From Oscarella lobularis (taxonomy: Eukaryota; Porifera; Homoscleromorpha; Homosclerophorida; Oscarellidae), in assembly GCF_947507565.1 (NCBI RefSeq), contig NC_089176.1, positions 1,488,001 to 1,552,000 on the forward strand: a DNA stretch of 64,000 nt. Reading direction: 5' to 3'. The notes under the pieces are model-generated. The model did not search any database. It had not been told where the DNA came from and worked only from the letters and a program-made list of their open reading frames with translations. This document shows, one piece after another, positions 12,677 to 24,398 of the stretch. A program made the translations under genes and the position numbers. How positions within the stretch are numbered: position 1 is the first letter of the stretch; each line of letters begins with the position of its first letter.

Positions 12677-13890
12677 CACTACCTATCGTTATCATTGACC
12701 TTTTCCACCACACATCAATGGTTCAGATTCAGATGCTTTGGAAGAATCTTCTTCGGTCTCTCTTCGCTCAGGCAGCCTTTTATTTAATATTTTCAACTAA
12801 TACAAATTAGCAAACACTAGCACCTATTAGAATTTTCGGGAAGCTTAGATAGAGGACCACAACAACTTCACTTCATCGTCGACATCATACTAAGAATTAC
12901 AGTTCGCCGAATTTATCCTCTGTATAGTCACGTGAGAACGACTGTGGGCGGGGCTCAATTTGCAAACAAACCATAGATGCTCTCATACATCTATGGTTAC
13001 ACATTTCCGTACACGTATTACCCCTCACGCTTCAGATTACGGTCCGATCTTGCCTAAGAGACATCTCACGAGTGGCTCCAGCGTTTGCGGTGGCACGTCT
13101 GTGAAAAGTCGTTGAGCCAATCAACGTCAAAGCAGATCCTTTAGAGTCAGAGAGTCAACGCGAGACAGCAAGTAACTGACGATAACATCTAAGGAGAAGA
13201 AGAAGAAGAGACGCTTACTGTGCACGAACGTACAACCACATCCAATATTAATTATCATTAATTAAGGAAAATTTCCTCCCTAACTATTCGCTTGGCACCG
13301 TTCGCGTTCTTCACCTGCGTGACCATGAATAGAAACCTTTCTAACAAGGGCCGTGAGAAAACCTAAGGAGCAGTCACTCCCACCTAAAATGAAATATAAT
13401 CTCCCCTGTCGTATGTCTTTGAAAGGATACCTCTAAGCCGATTCGCTATCATGACAAGAACGTTCATAAATGACTTTGCTAGTAGACAAAAGTAAGCCTT
13501 ATTAGGTAGAAACACGGGTCTGCAACAAAAGATAAATAATAGTCATATAAAAACGATTGACAAAATTTCTAGTACACCTGTTCTGAGCGCGTAATCGATT
13601 GGCTATGAGATCAGGAAGGGATACGATTCGCTTCACGAGCCTTTCAGTCAGAAGACGTATTCCGTGTTGCTGGGACGTTGGAGGCTGAGCTGTCTGGCAT
13701 TCGTTTCATAGCAAATTGCGCAGTCTTTCTCCGTCTAGCCTTCGTTCGAGGATGTTGAATGCGGTTTCTGTTCGATTTCTGTCGCTGGAACGCGAGCGAT
13801 CTTTTCTTCTTACTGTTTCGTGTCTAGCGATTCGGTGAGGAGAAAGAGGGCGCCTTTTGGAGGACCTTTTGAGGAAGAACTAGTCTATAT
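12677..13890. other. Non-coding stretch
   Basis: No convincing exon was found on either strand. The stretch contains a TCACGTGA E-box near 12928, a short palindrome (listed separately), a GA-rich purine run near 13190-13210 and AT-rich filler. Confidence 0.5.
12969..12998. repeat. 11-bp inverted repeat with 8-nt loop
   Basis: Arms AACCATAGATG and CATCTATGGTT are perfectly complementary. It resembles the palindromes at 12331 and 14151 in size and isolation. No terminal motif of a known element is visible. Confidence 0.7.
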
Positions 13891-14109
13891 TCAGTTGATC
13901 TTTGTCGGAAAACGATTTCGAGGCGGCAATTTGGAGAGATAGTCGCAAAAATCGACGTAAAAGTCGCTACGAAAGGCTTCGGACATTTCGGCGCTATCGC
14001 TCAACGTGCGAAAAAGCGACGACAATATTCCAGTAGCCTTCGCAGCTCGTTCGCAAGTGTCGACACCATTTTTCGCCTCTTTCAGCGCGAGAAGCACTTC
14101 AGCCGCCAT
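13891..14109 (-). CDS. Short hypothetical ORF (72 aa)
   Basis: The frame starts at an ATG in good context (AAGATGGC) and runs 72 codons to TGA. The product is a helical, Glu/Ala/Leu-rich peptide with two Cys and a basic C-terminus, with no signal peptide or membrane segment. I do not recognise the family. It may be the first exon of a longer gene, but no strong GT donor precedes the stop. Its start lies close to a short palindrome (14151-14176). Confidence 0.3.
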   Translation of the reverse strand: MAAEVLLALKEAKNGVDTCERAAKATGILSSLFRTLSDSAEMSEAFRSDFYVDFCDYLSKLPPRNRFPTKIN

Positions 14110-14150
14110 CTTGTGGCATCCCGGATACGGAATGGGAGACGCAAAGTACA

Positions 14151-14176
14151 ACCAGGGATAGTCTAGTATCCCTGGT
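14151..14176. repeat. 10-bp inverted repeat with 6-nt loop
   Basis: ACCAGGGATA and TATCCCTGGT flank the loop GTCTAG, which contains the short palindrome CTAG. The flanks ACAA on both sides may be traces of a duplicated target. Confidence 0.7.
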
Positions 14177-14405
14177 ACAACTAGGGCGTATTTTCGAGCA
14201 AGAAGCCATCTGCTTCGTCAGACAGAAGCAAGGCAAGGACGACTAGAAACGAAAGAGGGCGGGAATTTGCGCGATAGAACGCCAACGCTGTCTATTTATT
14301 CCTTAGCTTCCTAATCGGGGGTGTACAAGATCAGTCTTCGCGCGCTTCGGAAAATCGTGGCCGTACATAATTCGGCAAAGTCAATTTCTTTCTATTCGGC
14401 ATCCA

Positions 14406-14834
14406 TCAGTTTGAGAAATCGCGTCGTTCGCCGTGCAAGCACGTGCTGGCGTCGATGACGTCACTATACGGGCATTGATACGGAATCGCCATTGACGGTT
14501 CGAGTCGACATCCGGCCGTTTGATAGAGAATCTCCTTCGCTTTCTCCACTTCGTTATTCTCGCGCTTTCGTCTCTCTTTCGTGCGTCGATTCTGAAACCA
14601 GACCTTGACCTGATGCTCGGACATCGACAATTCCCTGGCCATGTGAACGCGTTCGGAGTAGCTCACGTAGCGGCACTGCTCGAAGCGTCTCGACAACATG
14701 TCGATCTGATAGGCGCTGAATTGCGATCTTGGCTGTCGTCCAGACTTTATCGGCCGAAACCGCGGATGAGCCGTAGCGATAAGCGGTGGTGGTGGAGGAG
14801 GAGGAGGAGGAGGAGGAGAAAGCAACCGCGGCAT
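14406..14834 (-). CDS. Homeobox protein (ANTP-class-like, family unresolved)
   Basis: The protein has a proline run (11 Pro, coded by a GGA/GGT microsatellite on the plus strand), then a full 60-residue homeodomain beginning near RQPRSQFSAYQ, then an acidic and polar tail of about 45 residues. Helix 3 reads VKVWFQNRRTKERR, with the invariant W48, F49, N51 and R53 and Gln at position 50, so it should bind TAAT-type sites in the nucleus. Leu16 and Phe20 of the hydrophobic core are present. The frame stays open upstream to 14912 without a good ATG. I used the first in-frame ATG (14834); a 5' exon joined at the TTTGTAG near 14891 is an alternative. Helix 3 does not match one ANTP family cleanly (NK, Not/Emx and Hex features mix). 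Confidence 0.87.
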   Translation of the reverse strand: MPRLLSPPPPPPPPPPPLIATAHPRFRPIKSGRQPRSQFSAYQIDMLSRRFEQCRYVSYSERVHMARELSMSEHQVKVWFQNRRTKERRKRENNEVEKAKEILYQTAGCRLEPSMAIPYQCPYSDVIDASTCLHGERRDFSN

Positions 14835-14979
14835 ATCCTCAAGCCCATTAGCACTGAATCCGATTCTTTGCCCTGCAGCACCGATGTCGTCGTCTACAAA
14901 CAATCCCCACACTCACAGCATGCTCGCGGAGTCAACACACGCGACTTTTCCTGTGTGCCGTTTAGTCAATCAACCGCTC

Positions 14980-14986
14980 TATATAT
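14980..14986 (-). promoter_or_regulatory. Candidate TATA box of the homeobox gene
   Basis: Read on the minus strand the sequence is CATATATAGAGC, about 145 bp before the chosen ATG. Position and sequence suit a core promoter; transcription start is not proven. Confidence 0.4.
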
Positions 14987-17957
14987 GAGTAAGCCGTGCC
15001 AATGATGACTCTTGTGTACAGCGTGCACGCACTTGGATCGTGACCATATATTGGTCACGTTCGAATGTCCAATCGAATCCGTTTAGTTTCCACGACGCGC
15101 ACGAGTGCGAATGTATGTGACGGTTATGCGCGGAATGCGCACCGCCGCCTGCAACTATACATAGTAATGTCTTTCTCTGCATTTAGAAATCGTGGACTGA
15201 TCGAAGCGGGGAAAGCGGTGCGCGGCGCTCTACTTTATTCATCGTCAGGGACGAAAATCGTTGATTAGATGCAGTGCTCGTGCATCATATGGAGGGCCGG
15301 CCCTAATCTCGCGTTCAAGTCTGAGAAGACATCGACGCGGCCTGTCGTCATTCGGCTCCATTCAGTGGTCGGCATGCAATAGCCGACTCGCTTCTGGGTA
15401 CTGTACATGCTCCGGGAGTTGCTCCGGGGGGCCCCCCAGCCCATGCATGGTACTGTACGTGCGCGCGCGCCGCGTACTTCCTTCTTCGTAAGTCACGGAG
15501 ACCCCGCTTCGTTCGTCCCACGAGAGGGCAAGAGAATTAGGAGCCCAGAGTCCATTATGAACGCGCTTTCTGTGCTCTACACTCGAGTCCCGGCCACGCG
15601 CGGCAGCGTCTCTTAGTTTTACGCAAACGTTTTAGCCGTCAGTGCGCGCGTACAAGACTAGAATGCTACTTTACCTTCCTCCTCCATCGATGCACTCTTC
15701 GCGCCGCTGCAACGGTCACAGTGCTTTGAAGACACGGTTAATCCGAAGACCACTGAGCGTGGCTATATATTGCTATATAAGCGTGCAGTGAGCTCCGCGG
15801 CTTTGGACGATCGCCCGTCGGTAAGACGTGCGAAGGAGAAACAAATGACACTGCAGATAAGGTGTCGGCTCGCCTTATAGGGAATGCAAACGATATCACG
15901 TGATGAATAACAGAATTAGAGAAATAAAGTTGGCGGAGTCATTGTCGTTTCCCCTTTGCTTCACCCAAGTTGAGGTTTCTGTAGAATAGTCATAAGAGAA
16001 CGTGGGAGACCGGTTGACCACAATATGTAGAAAGGCGATGGCGATTTATTTGAGTAGTGCTGCATTCGTTAGGCAGACGTTCTCCTTTGTATCTCCGCTA
16101 TCTCGTGCAAGCCGGATCTCACTCGGGGCAATCAGAGTTGTTGTCCGAGCGAGGCTGAAATTTTTTCTATAGCAGAGAAAGATTGTTCTCAACAGAAGTC
16201 AGACGATATCCTTACCTCGATCTCAGAGTCCAGTCACGGTAACTTGTATTAGTGTTGGTGAGTGCTACACGGCAAACAGATTCAATCAGTGCTTGGCTTC
16301 ACTAAGGGCGTAAGGCAACCTGTAGGCAGAGGATGTCGAAGAGACATCTTTCTTTTGCAGCCATGCATGAATTAATGATGAAAGTTGCTGGAAAAGAGAC
16401 GAGTGCAAGACACGCCTGAGATAAGCACACGTAGGCAAGTTGTTTTGTTTTCCCAATTAATTAGCCAGACTATGAAAGTAGAAGCTTTGGAACGAGATTA
16501 GGTATAAGCAGGCCTTCTTACGCTGACCGAATATCGCATTCACACTAGGGACTTGACGTTGAACAGCCGGTGGGATTGCTTTAGGGAAGCATGCACTTCC
16601 AAGCCCTGCTGTAGTTCCCAAACGTAGTGCCTATAGGACATTTATCCTAGTTATCATAATATACAGTATATAAGTTCAAAACAGGCTAAAAGTGTACTGT
16701 CGTAATCTAAGCGAGTCGCTGGGTGAACAACTCGTCTCATGAAAGTAATACCGTTACCGGTATAGCTTAATTAGATAAGCGTCACTCAGTCGTTGACTGT
16801 CTTTGCCTATGTATCATTATTCAGCATCGTAATTAGTCACCGAGTAAAACTGTCGCTTACAAAATCGTTCGTTACAAACATTGCTGCTAAGTTGAGTAGA
16901 TTTCTGCAAACGTTGCAAATTCACGTGTAGAACAAAAGTCTCCTTTTGAAGCAGTACTCGTTCCCGTCGGGAACTGAATCAGAAAGAAGACAGAACTTAA
17001 TTAAAAGAGCTAGCTTGTAAAACGAAGATAAAAATTCTGTTGTACTACCTTCAAGAAAAAAGATCAATTTCCGCTCTGCTGCCTAACCCAAGACGATTAG
17101 CCGAGCACCGATGTTCCGCAAATCTTGTACGCAAGACCGACGGCCTAAATCAAGTTCACGCTGATTCAAGTCTATTTCTCGTGCATGGGCCCGGTCGCGC
17201 TATAGTCTATTCTCTATTGTATATTATACAGCCGAAGCCCCGCGTGACGCTGAAGTGACTTGTACCGTCGCGCGGCTCTACTTGTACTCGCCTAGCGCAT
17301 ACCTCAGCGCTGTAAATGGGGTCGTCCTCAAAAAGACTTCGTCCGCCCGGGCGGCGAGGCCGCGACCGGCATGGTACGTGACCGTCAAGCGACTTCCTTT
17401 GCTGGGTTGGCCGAGCCTTCTCATTCAAACGCTAAAGCAAGAGCTTTCTTCTGGTTTTTGTTACTAGAAGTTTCTGTTGTCTGGACCTCGAAACTGCCAG
17501 TGGGAATGTTGACGAGTTCTCTGCGGCACTGGCTGCATCGCGTTATGCTCTCACAAATTCAACGCTTCGTTCGGACGAAACAGGCTGCTGGCTTTCGATT
17601 GATTCGGCAAGATTTTTGCGAGAAACAGTCAGTGTCACGTGACACGTGATTTATAAGTAGGCGTGGAATGTGTGCGCGCACTTGAGAAGTACAGTACAAT
17701 ACTAAAGTGATAAATGTTCGAATGACTGTCTAGTAGAAGCACTGCTGTACCGTAAAATTCTGCATACCCTTGTTCTGGATATATAGCTTTTGATTGAGTG
17801 AATGAAAATCAAATACGGTACCGTATGTACTGTATGTAGAAAATCCCTGTAACAAGATAGGCGGATCTGGCTCGAATAAGGAGCATACCAGCAGCTGCTA
17901 TGATCAGCTTACTACGTATCGTTTACTATCGTCATGGATCAGTTTACAGCAAATACC
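14987..17957. other. Long intergenic region
   Basis: About 3 kb with only short open frames whose composition looks random. E-box-like CACGTG sites occur near 15899 and 17636-17645. A CpG-rich, GC-alternating patch near 15410-15480 contains a GCGCGCGC run. I saw no tRNA, rRNA or recognisable element. It could hold cis-regulatory DNA for the divergent homeobox and LRR genes on either side. Confidence 0.45.
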
Positions 17958-17967
17958 GTCACGTGAC
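17958..17967 (+). promoter_or_regulatory. Palindromic E-box GTCACGTGAC before the LRR gene
   Basis: A full 10-bp palindrome with CACGTG core sits about 30 bp before the ATG. It matches the preferred site of bHLH-ZIP factors (USF, MITF/TFE, Myc/Max). Confidence 0.55.
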
Positions 17968-17998
17968 GTTGAAGAGCGCAGTCTCAGTTCGTGGGGCC

Positions 17999-19639
17999 AT
18001 GAAGGTTGGAATTTCCTTCGTGCGAAGCCGAATGGACTCTACTGCGAAGCGACTGGACGCGTACGAAATGGATATTGCAGAGCTCGAAGATCTGAGGTGA
18101 ATAGACTGTCTAGGACACGAGTTTTCCTGTCTGATCGTTTGCTCTGGCTCTAGTAGTTGCGTCGATCAGTTAGAAAGAGTAGACTTATCGAGAAACCGAC
18201 TGAAGAGTCTCGAAGGACTTCGTAAGAGGGCCATATTTCGAGTACGATCACAGAAAAAAGATCTTTTTTAGGCAACTGCGTTAATATCAAATGGCTCAAC
18301 GTTGCTAAAAATCAACTGAGCAGCCTCGATGGTCTACGCTATCTCAAGAATATGACTGGTAATCGCTTTGAAATATTTTAGCTCTGCAGATACCGGTTTT
18401 TCTAGTTTTCAATGCCAGCGGCAACAAAATCTCATCGACTAATCCAATTAAAAAATTGAAAGGTGAGGAAACCACATGCACGTGAATTGTTTCGAGCGTT
18501 GCGTCAGGTTTGAAGGCGCTAATATTGAGTGGAAACGAAATTCGAAATGCCGACGAAGTGAAACGCTTTAAACAACTCAATACATTGGGTATACATGCGT
18601 TTTTTTTATTTATTAATCGCCTTCTCAATTAATGGTGTTCTCTCTTTGCACGCAGTCTTGTCGAATAACGAGCTGACAAAGTTCTTTGCTAGTCGACTCG
18701 TGAATCTTGAAAAGCTCTCCTTATCGCACAACCTATTGCCCTCTATTCCCCTTATACCTGTACGTGTAAACAAAAGAAACGTTCTAGATATAAAATACAT
18801 TGACACCGGATGGTTTAGAAACTGTCTCTTCTCCGAGAATTGAGACTGAATGACAACAGAATCAAAGCGGTTCCTGATCAGATCGTACTGAATGCTCAGC
18901 TTGTCATCGTCGATCTAGGGAACAACAGGATTAAACGATTAGCGTACGTGCTGCTTTTTTTACGCTCGTCGAGTGATTTGCTCTGATTTTTTGGATATCT
19001 TTAGCCATGCGCTGCCTCTTGGCCAATTGCCTCTTCTAAAAAATCTCAACTTGAAAGGAAATCCGATCTGCAGTGAAAGCGGCTATGGCAGTGAAGCTTT
19101 CCAAATAAAGTGCGGGTGAAATATAATATTCTTTTCTAAAATCTGAATAAATGAGTAGAGCTCGCCTGGAGATTTTTGACGGGAGGCGATTACAGCCAAA
19201 AGAGACAGGTACGACTAGAAGAGGGGCTCCGCTTTTTTGTGGATGATATTCCACGCGAAAGACCAAATAATGCATCTATTTTTTCACAGGCGGACCCGAA
19301 GAGGAAGAAAGCCTTACTGAAGTAACAGATTCCGTGGTCAAGGAGGAACCGCCTCCTGTCGAAGCACAGCAGATCAGGTCTCCTTCGCCTGCGAAGAAGC
19401 CCGCCTCCAAGAAGGATAGAGAAGCGTACGTATCGGTTTCCAAGAAACCTCGCATTGAAACATCATCCTCGTCGTCTGAAGACGAACTTGGGGCCCCGGA
19501 GCCTCCTCGAGGAAAAAACGCCCTGCGTTACAAGGATTCGGGAGTAGTTGCAATTCAAAAGGTGAAAGCGAAAAAGAAACGAAAGCGAGCTCCCTTCGAT
19601 CCGAGCGTGCGACACGAGCCGGACTTGGGCACGTGGTAA
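17999..19639 (+). CDS. Leucine-rich-repeat protein with Lys/Ser-rich nuclear-type tail
   Basis: There are about ten short exons (17999-18096, 18154-18221, 18272-18358, 18406-18462, 18508-18588, 18656-18759, 18819-18943, 19005-19115, 19159-19208, 19290-19639), and the joins stay in frame. The product has about seven SDS22-like LRRs of 22-24 residues (for example LERVDLSRNRLKSLEGL and LKALILSGNEI). They end in an LRR cap-like segment, LEIFDGRRLQ. Next come an acidic stretch, a Ser-rich block with SSSSSEDE, and a basic KAKKKRKR motif that should act as a nuclear localisation signal. The C-terminus is LGTW. SDS22-type LRRs are protein-binding scaffolds. The tail suggests a nuclear adaptor; I do not recognise a specific orthologue. 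An in-frame ATG 33 bases into exon 1 is an alternative start. Confidence 0.82.
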
Positions 19640-20435
19640 AAGATGACACTGAAAGATAAAATGTATTCTTGTTACAACTGGTTTGATGACCGAATAGCAG
19701 TTGTGCAGTGGTTTTGCTTCTACTGCAGTTCAAAGCAGCGCGGCCGTCGACGTTCAGCTTGTGACTCCGTGAGGGCTGAAGTCTCGTGGTTGCATGCAAG
19801 TGGACGCCCGTTTAGTCTTACCTCTGGTCGTGTTATGACCGCCTGCCAACCTCTTTCCTTAATCTTACTAACGGTTACTTCGTGCTGTTGGCTTAGATGG
19901 TAGAATAGTAGAATCGTGGTTATGGGTGTTCTCTTTATATGTAGATGACTACGGAAGATCGAAAAAAGCGACTTTACATCGCGTTGATCAGGTGAGGGTG
20001 GGGGGTCCCATGTCATCCAGGACGACTATCCGCCCAAGCCGCAAGGAGGAGGCATTAGATGAGTCGCTCTTCTGATCTCGCTTGAACTGGAGGCTCAGAA
20101 ACCGTGCATGCTTTACTCGAGTAAGTCGCACGGTACCACGCGCCTAGCGTGAACTTCGCGAGCTATACATGTACCCTGCGAGTGCTAGTGCTGCCAGCGG
20201 AACGTTGTGCATCGTTCTTCGCACTCTCGATCACGCGCTCTTACGTCAATTGCTGTTTTAGGCGATCACGCGAGCCATTAGGAGCGTCCCCTAGCTGGCC
20301 CACATCACCGCGATCTTCTCAACTTTGCGCTTCATTAGTTAATTGTCCGTCACCTTCAAGGTACGCATGCATCAGGATATATCCGCGCTCGAACGCTCGT
20401 ATGAGCTTTCCTCAAGTGCTGTTTGTAGCTGTGCA
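19640..20435. other. Intergenic region
   Basis: About 800 bp without a supported gene. It ends in the 5' flank of the GTPase-kinase gene, where the frame is open upstream of the chosen ATG (another in-frame ATG is at 20367). Confidence 0.4.
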
Positions 20436-23400
20436 ATGACGGAAGCAACGCCTGTAAAATCGACTCAAAAGGCAGCTACTAAGCTGCCGTCAGTCGAAGA
20501 AGTCGTCGACATGTCGCTGCCGAAAGCGATGCAGTGGTGCTTCCGGCTAGGAATCGATTGCGAAGAGGAAGGCTTAGAAACGGCTTCACACTGCAAGGAA
20601 AGATTACTTCAAATACTGAAGGAGAACGGAGTGAGAGGGAAAAGTCAACCGGTAAGGACGGAAAAAGAAGAGGGGTGGGGCAGAATTAATAATAAGTCGG
20701 CCGTGATTGATCGAGTCACTGGCAGGCTGTACGACCGTCCCGATCTAAGCGAGACGGCTAGTTTTCACAAAGCAAATTGGTGTCTTTTACTTTGAAGTCG
20801 GGTGCGTTACTTCTAAAAGCGGCGGTTTTCACTTTGAAGTACCTAATATTTTGCTGAACGTCCCGCTTTCGTGGCTTTACGAAGTTGGACAGCCTAGGGC
20901 TCGAGTGCATGTACTAATGAACCGATATAAAAACGCCATTTCTAAGGTTCTGAAGTTTGCTGCCCGTTCGATTGAAGTTTTCAAGAAGAAACGCACCGAG
21001 TTCGAAAGTCTTATTGACACAATTCGAAGTTTCGTCAACAGCCAGGACATACTTCCGCTTTTGCGGGATCTTGGCATTCTGGAAACAAGTGCATGGATGA
21101 GCGATGCCGATTTTCAAGCAGCAAAAAAATCGTGCACAAGGGGAAAGCCAATGATATTAGTGGCAGGTAAAGAAACAAATAAGCTTCAAATTATTTATCG
21201 TCGAGCTAGACCACGCATATTTTTCCTTGAAGGGCCCACGTCGTCCGGTAAGAGCACCCTTGTGAATGCTCTCCTTGGCCGGTCCGTGCTTCCAACGTCG
21301 CACAACGCGACGACGTCGACCCTCTGCGAAATCAAGCAGGGTGCAAAGAAGAAAGCCGTTATGCATTTGGAAACTCGCGCCGGCGCGGCTGGTGAGGTCA
21401 AGGTCACGCACACGGAGCAGTTGCTAGACATGGAAAGCGAACGAGAACGAAAAGCCTTTGTTTCCCTCGTTAATCCTGACCGGGGGGAGTTGGCTGGAAC
21501 AACAGCAACTTCGTGCAATCGAGCTGAAGTCTATTGGCCGTCGCAGTTCTTACAGGTGAGGTGATACCACTTCCTTGTCGTTTAAACCGTTGATATAGTT
21601 TCTATCACTTTCAAACAGGAGTTTACTTTGATTGATAGTCCTGGAGTTACAGAAAACGATGACTTGTCACCCGCTTCGCGTCAAATCACAGAGCAGTGCC
21701 AGAAAGATACGGCATGCGGTTTCATGTACGTCATCGACGCAACTCAGTCAGCAGAAGTCGGAGCTCAGGCAATGAAACGTCTTCTTTCTTGTTAGACAAT
21801 CAATAATTAATAGTTTAGGTCGGGGGTCTTTTGGCTGCCATGGCGCGAGGAACAAAGACGTCTCCTCCTGCTGACTCCGCTTTGTTTGTGCTCAACAAAT
21901 GGGATCAGTTCCTTGAGAAGTACGGACGCAAGGAGAGCGAGAGGGCATCAAAGGAGTACCTGGAAAGGCTCTACTTCGAGCTGGGGCGACGCTGGAGAGG
22001 ATTCAAGTCGTACCAGGTTATTAAGATGAATTCTAAACTGGCTGGATTGGCTCAGGAACTTGGCGTTCTGACCAACGACATGAAAAATCTCTGCGAGGGC
22101 ATATCGGACGTTCTGCCGAGAGGAATGAACAATATGATATTGAAAGCACTGAAGTAAGTTTTAATGCGTCACATGATTGTATGTCGTAAATTAATAAAAT
22201 AATTCTATTCTCTTTCTGTCTCTGTGTATAGGAGGCCCATTGATCTACTAGATTATGTCGAGCAATCGATTGAAGCAACTCTGCGCGAATTCAAGCTTCC
22301 CGATGATCAGAGAACGCGCAAACGAGATGAAAATGCCAAGCGTCTCGTCGAATTTCAAGAGTCGCTTGCCAGCGGAAAAATAGCCAAACTGCGTCGTCAG
22401 ATCGACGAACGACTCGATGATCTCACTCACGACGTAGCCGAGCACCTCAAGACAAAAGAAACGATCGCAAAAGCTCTAGATTGGGACACAATGAGCACCG
22501 ACAAGAACACAAAGAATCTCTTCAGCGAGCGCGAAGTAAAGGAACTCGTCGGTCACCGTCTCGCCAAGATGATTTGCCACGACTCGAGAGTCGGCAAAGT
22601 GAGATACGCAATCGGCGAAGAAGTGGGACCCCACGTCGAAGAAGAGCTCCAGCGTCTAGTCTCATTTCGCTCGGAAATATTTACAGCAAAGCCGTCGCTC
22701 TTGCCGAGAAGCGACGACGCGCTGCCAAACGCGTCGGGGTACAGCCCCGCTCAGGTCGTCGGTATGATTGCCGCGCTCGCAATCGCGCCCATCTCAGTGC
22801 CCATCTACGGCATCGTCAAGCTCGTTCAACTCATACGAGATCGCAGTTTTCGCAAGGTCGTCGAGACGGCGTACAAGGCGGCGGTCAACGAAGTTAGCGC
22901 CGGATCGAAGGGTCAGCTGCGCGACAGCGTAAAGAGAGTGATCGTGGCGACGAGCTTGACAGCGCGAATCGTCTACGAAGGCTTTGAGAGCATGGTGAAG
23001 GAAATTGATGATGAGCTGTCGGCGCGGAATCAACGACGGGAGAAAGATTTGCCTAAGTACAGGAAACTCTTGTTGCTGTCTCAGCAAATGATTGGGAAAG
23101 CGTCGACGTTTATGCTGGAGCTTGGCATTGAGGACTACGTCGAAGGCGATATCGTCTGGCCGAATCCGTGCATTCCCGTCGACTCTGGCGTGTTTGGGGA
23201 GGTCTTCAAAGTTGAGTTGGCGAGGAGGAAGGACGTCGCTTTGAAAGTTCTTAAGGATCCAATCAGCGAAGAAAATGCAGAGGAATTCCTTCGCGAACTA
23301 GTTATTAGCAGGTAAGAATTTCGTTTTGTGGTGGCTCGTTTGGCGCGCTGCATGTGGGGACTTTGAAGTTCGCAAGCAGGTGTGTAGGCGTTATCCGCTT

Positions 23401-24398
23401 CGCTTGTGAATTTTGGCAATGAGAGATAGCTCTCCTTTCTCTTTGCTTTGTTTCCGTTGATTCCCACCTCAATCATCTGATTGCTGGCGGAATAGGTAAC
23501 ACTGTATCGCAGTTCTCTTCAGGCGCCCTATTAATTAAAAACGGGGTCAAATACATCCATGAAGTTAAACACTAATTAGACATTTGCCATACCTATGCGT
23601 AGTAGTAGCTTTAGACAATGTCTTCTGATCAAACTCTATTTGTGTAGGAATCTGACAGGAAAGGACAGCTACGTGGTAGAATTCTACGGTCTTGTTCGAG
23701 TTCAGAGGTCGCCTCTGAAACTCGCTCTTGCATTCGAGTGGTGCAGTGGAGGCAATTTGGCCGACGAAATGTTTGGCCCAAGCAGTCAATTTGTTCCCGG
23801 CCGAAAGTCAGGAGGATACCTGCACGCGAGGCGTATACTACTCCAACTCTTTTCTGGTGTGATGTTTCTGCACGGCGAGAATCTGGTGCACAGAGACATC
23901 AAACCTGAAAACATATTGGTAGGACAAGTGAGACGAAAATATTATTTATATGAATTTTTTTTCGTGTAGCTCACAACTGACAAGGAAGTTCGAATCGCCG
24001 ATTTAGGTCTTGCTAAGGATCTCGAAGAGATCACTGGCACCCAGTGTGGCACCGTTTTGTACATGGCGCCCGAAGTGATGGTAAGGAACGCCTATGGAAC
24101 GTCAGCCGACATCTTCAGCGTTGGCATTATTATGTGGGAGCTTTGGCACGGCGAAAGAGCCTACGTCAATTCGGGAGATCCCACTCTCGGTCATCCGGCT
24201 CTGTTTGCCATGAAAGTGTTCGCGGGCAATTTCCGTCCTCCTGGCTTTGTTGCAGCTGAGTATAGCGGTCAAGGTGCCGATCCGAACGACGCTGCCGTTG
24301 ATTGGCGAAGCTTGATGAGGAGATGCTGGGATTCGTCCGCTTCAAGCAGGCCTACCGCGAAAGAGGCTCGCTCCATCGTTGAAAAAATGCCGCATTAA
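20436..24398 (+). CDS. Dynamin-like GTPase fused to a C-terminal protein kinase (DSTYK-like)
   Basis: Exons run from 20436 to a donor near 20651, then about 20772-21555, 21619-21768, 21819-22153, 22232-23311, 23648 to about 23918 (or 23926) and 23970-24398. The N-terminal half is a dynamin-family GTPase with G1 [10 protein letters not shown]3 DSPG and G4 NKWD. A long helical region follows, with a hydrophobic segment ([20 protein letters not shown]) that may touch membranes, as in mitofusin or bacterial dynamins. The C-terminal half is a kinase with a degenerate glycine loop (DSGVFGEV), the VAIK-type lysine in [17 protein letters not shown] in place of DFG, and MAPE. This order is that of DSTYK (dusty kinase), though here the GTPase motifs are much better kept than I recall for vertebrate DSTYK. 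The intron at 21769-21818 uses GC-AG. The first intron's acceptor is uncertain. Confidence 0.85.

Noticed and set aside
14787-14820. GGA/GGT microsatellite as an independent repeat element
   Set aside because: It codes for the proline run of the homeobox protein and needs no separate explanation.
17040-17660. Overlapping plus-strand frames that could be exons
   Set aside because: No consistent splice signals, no recognisable domain and random-looking composition.
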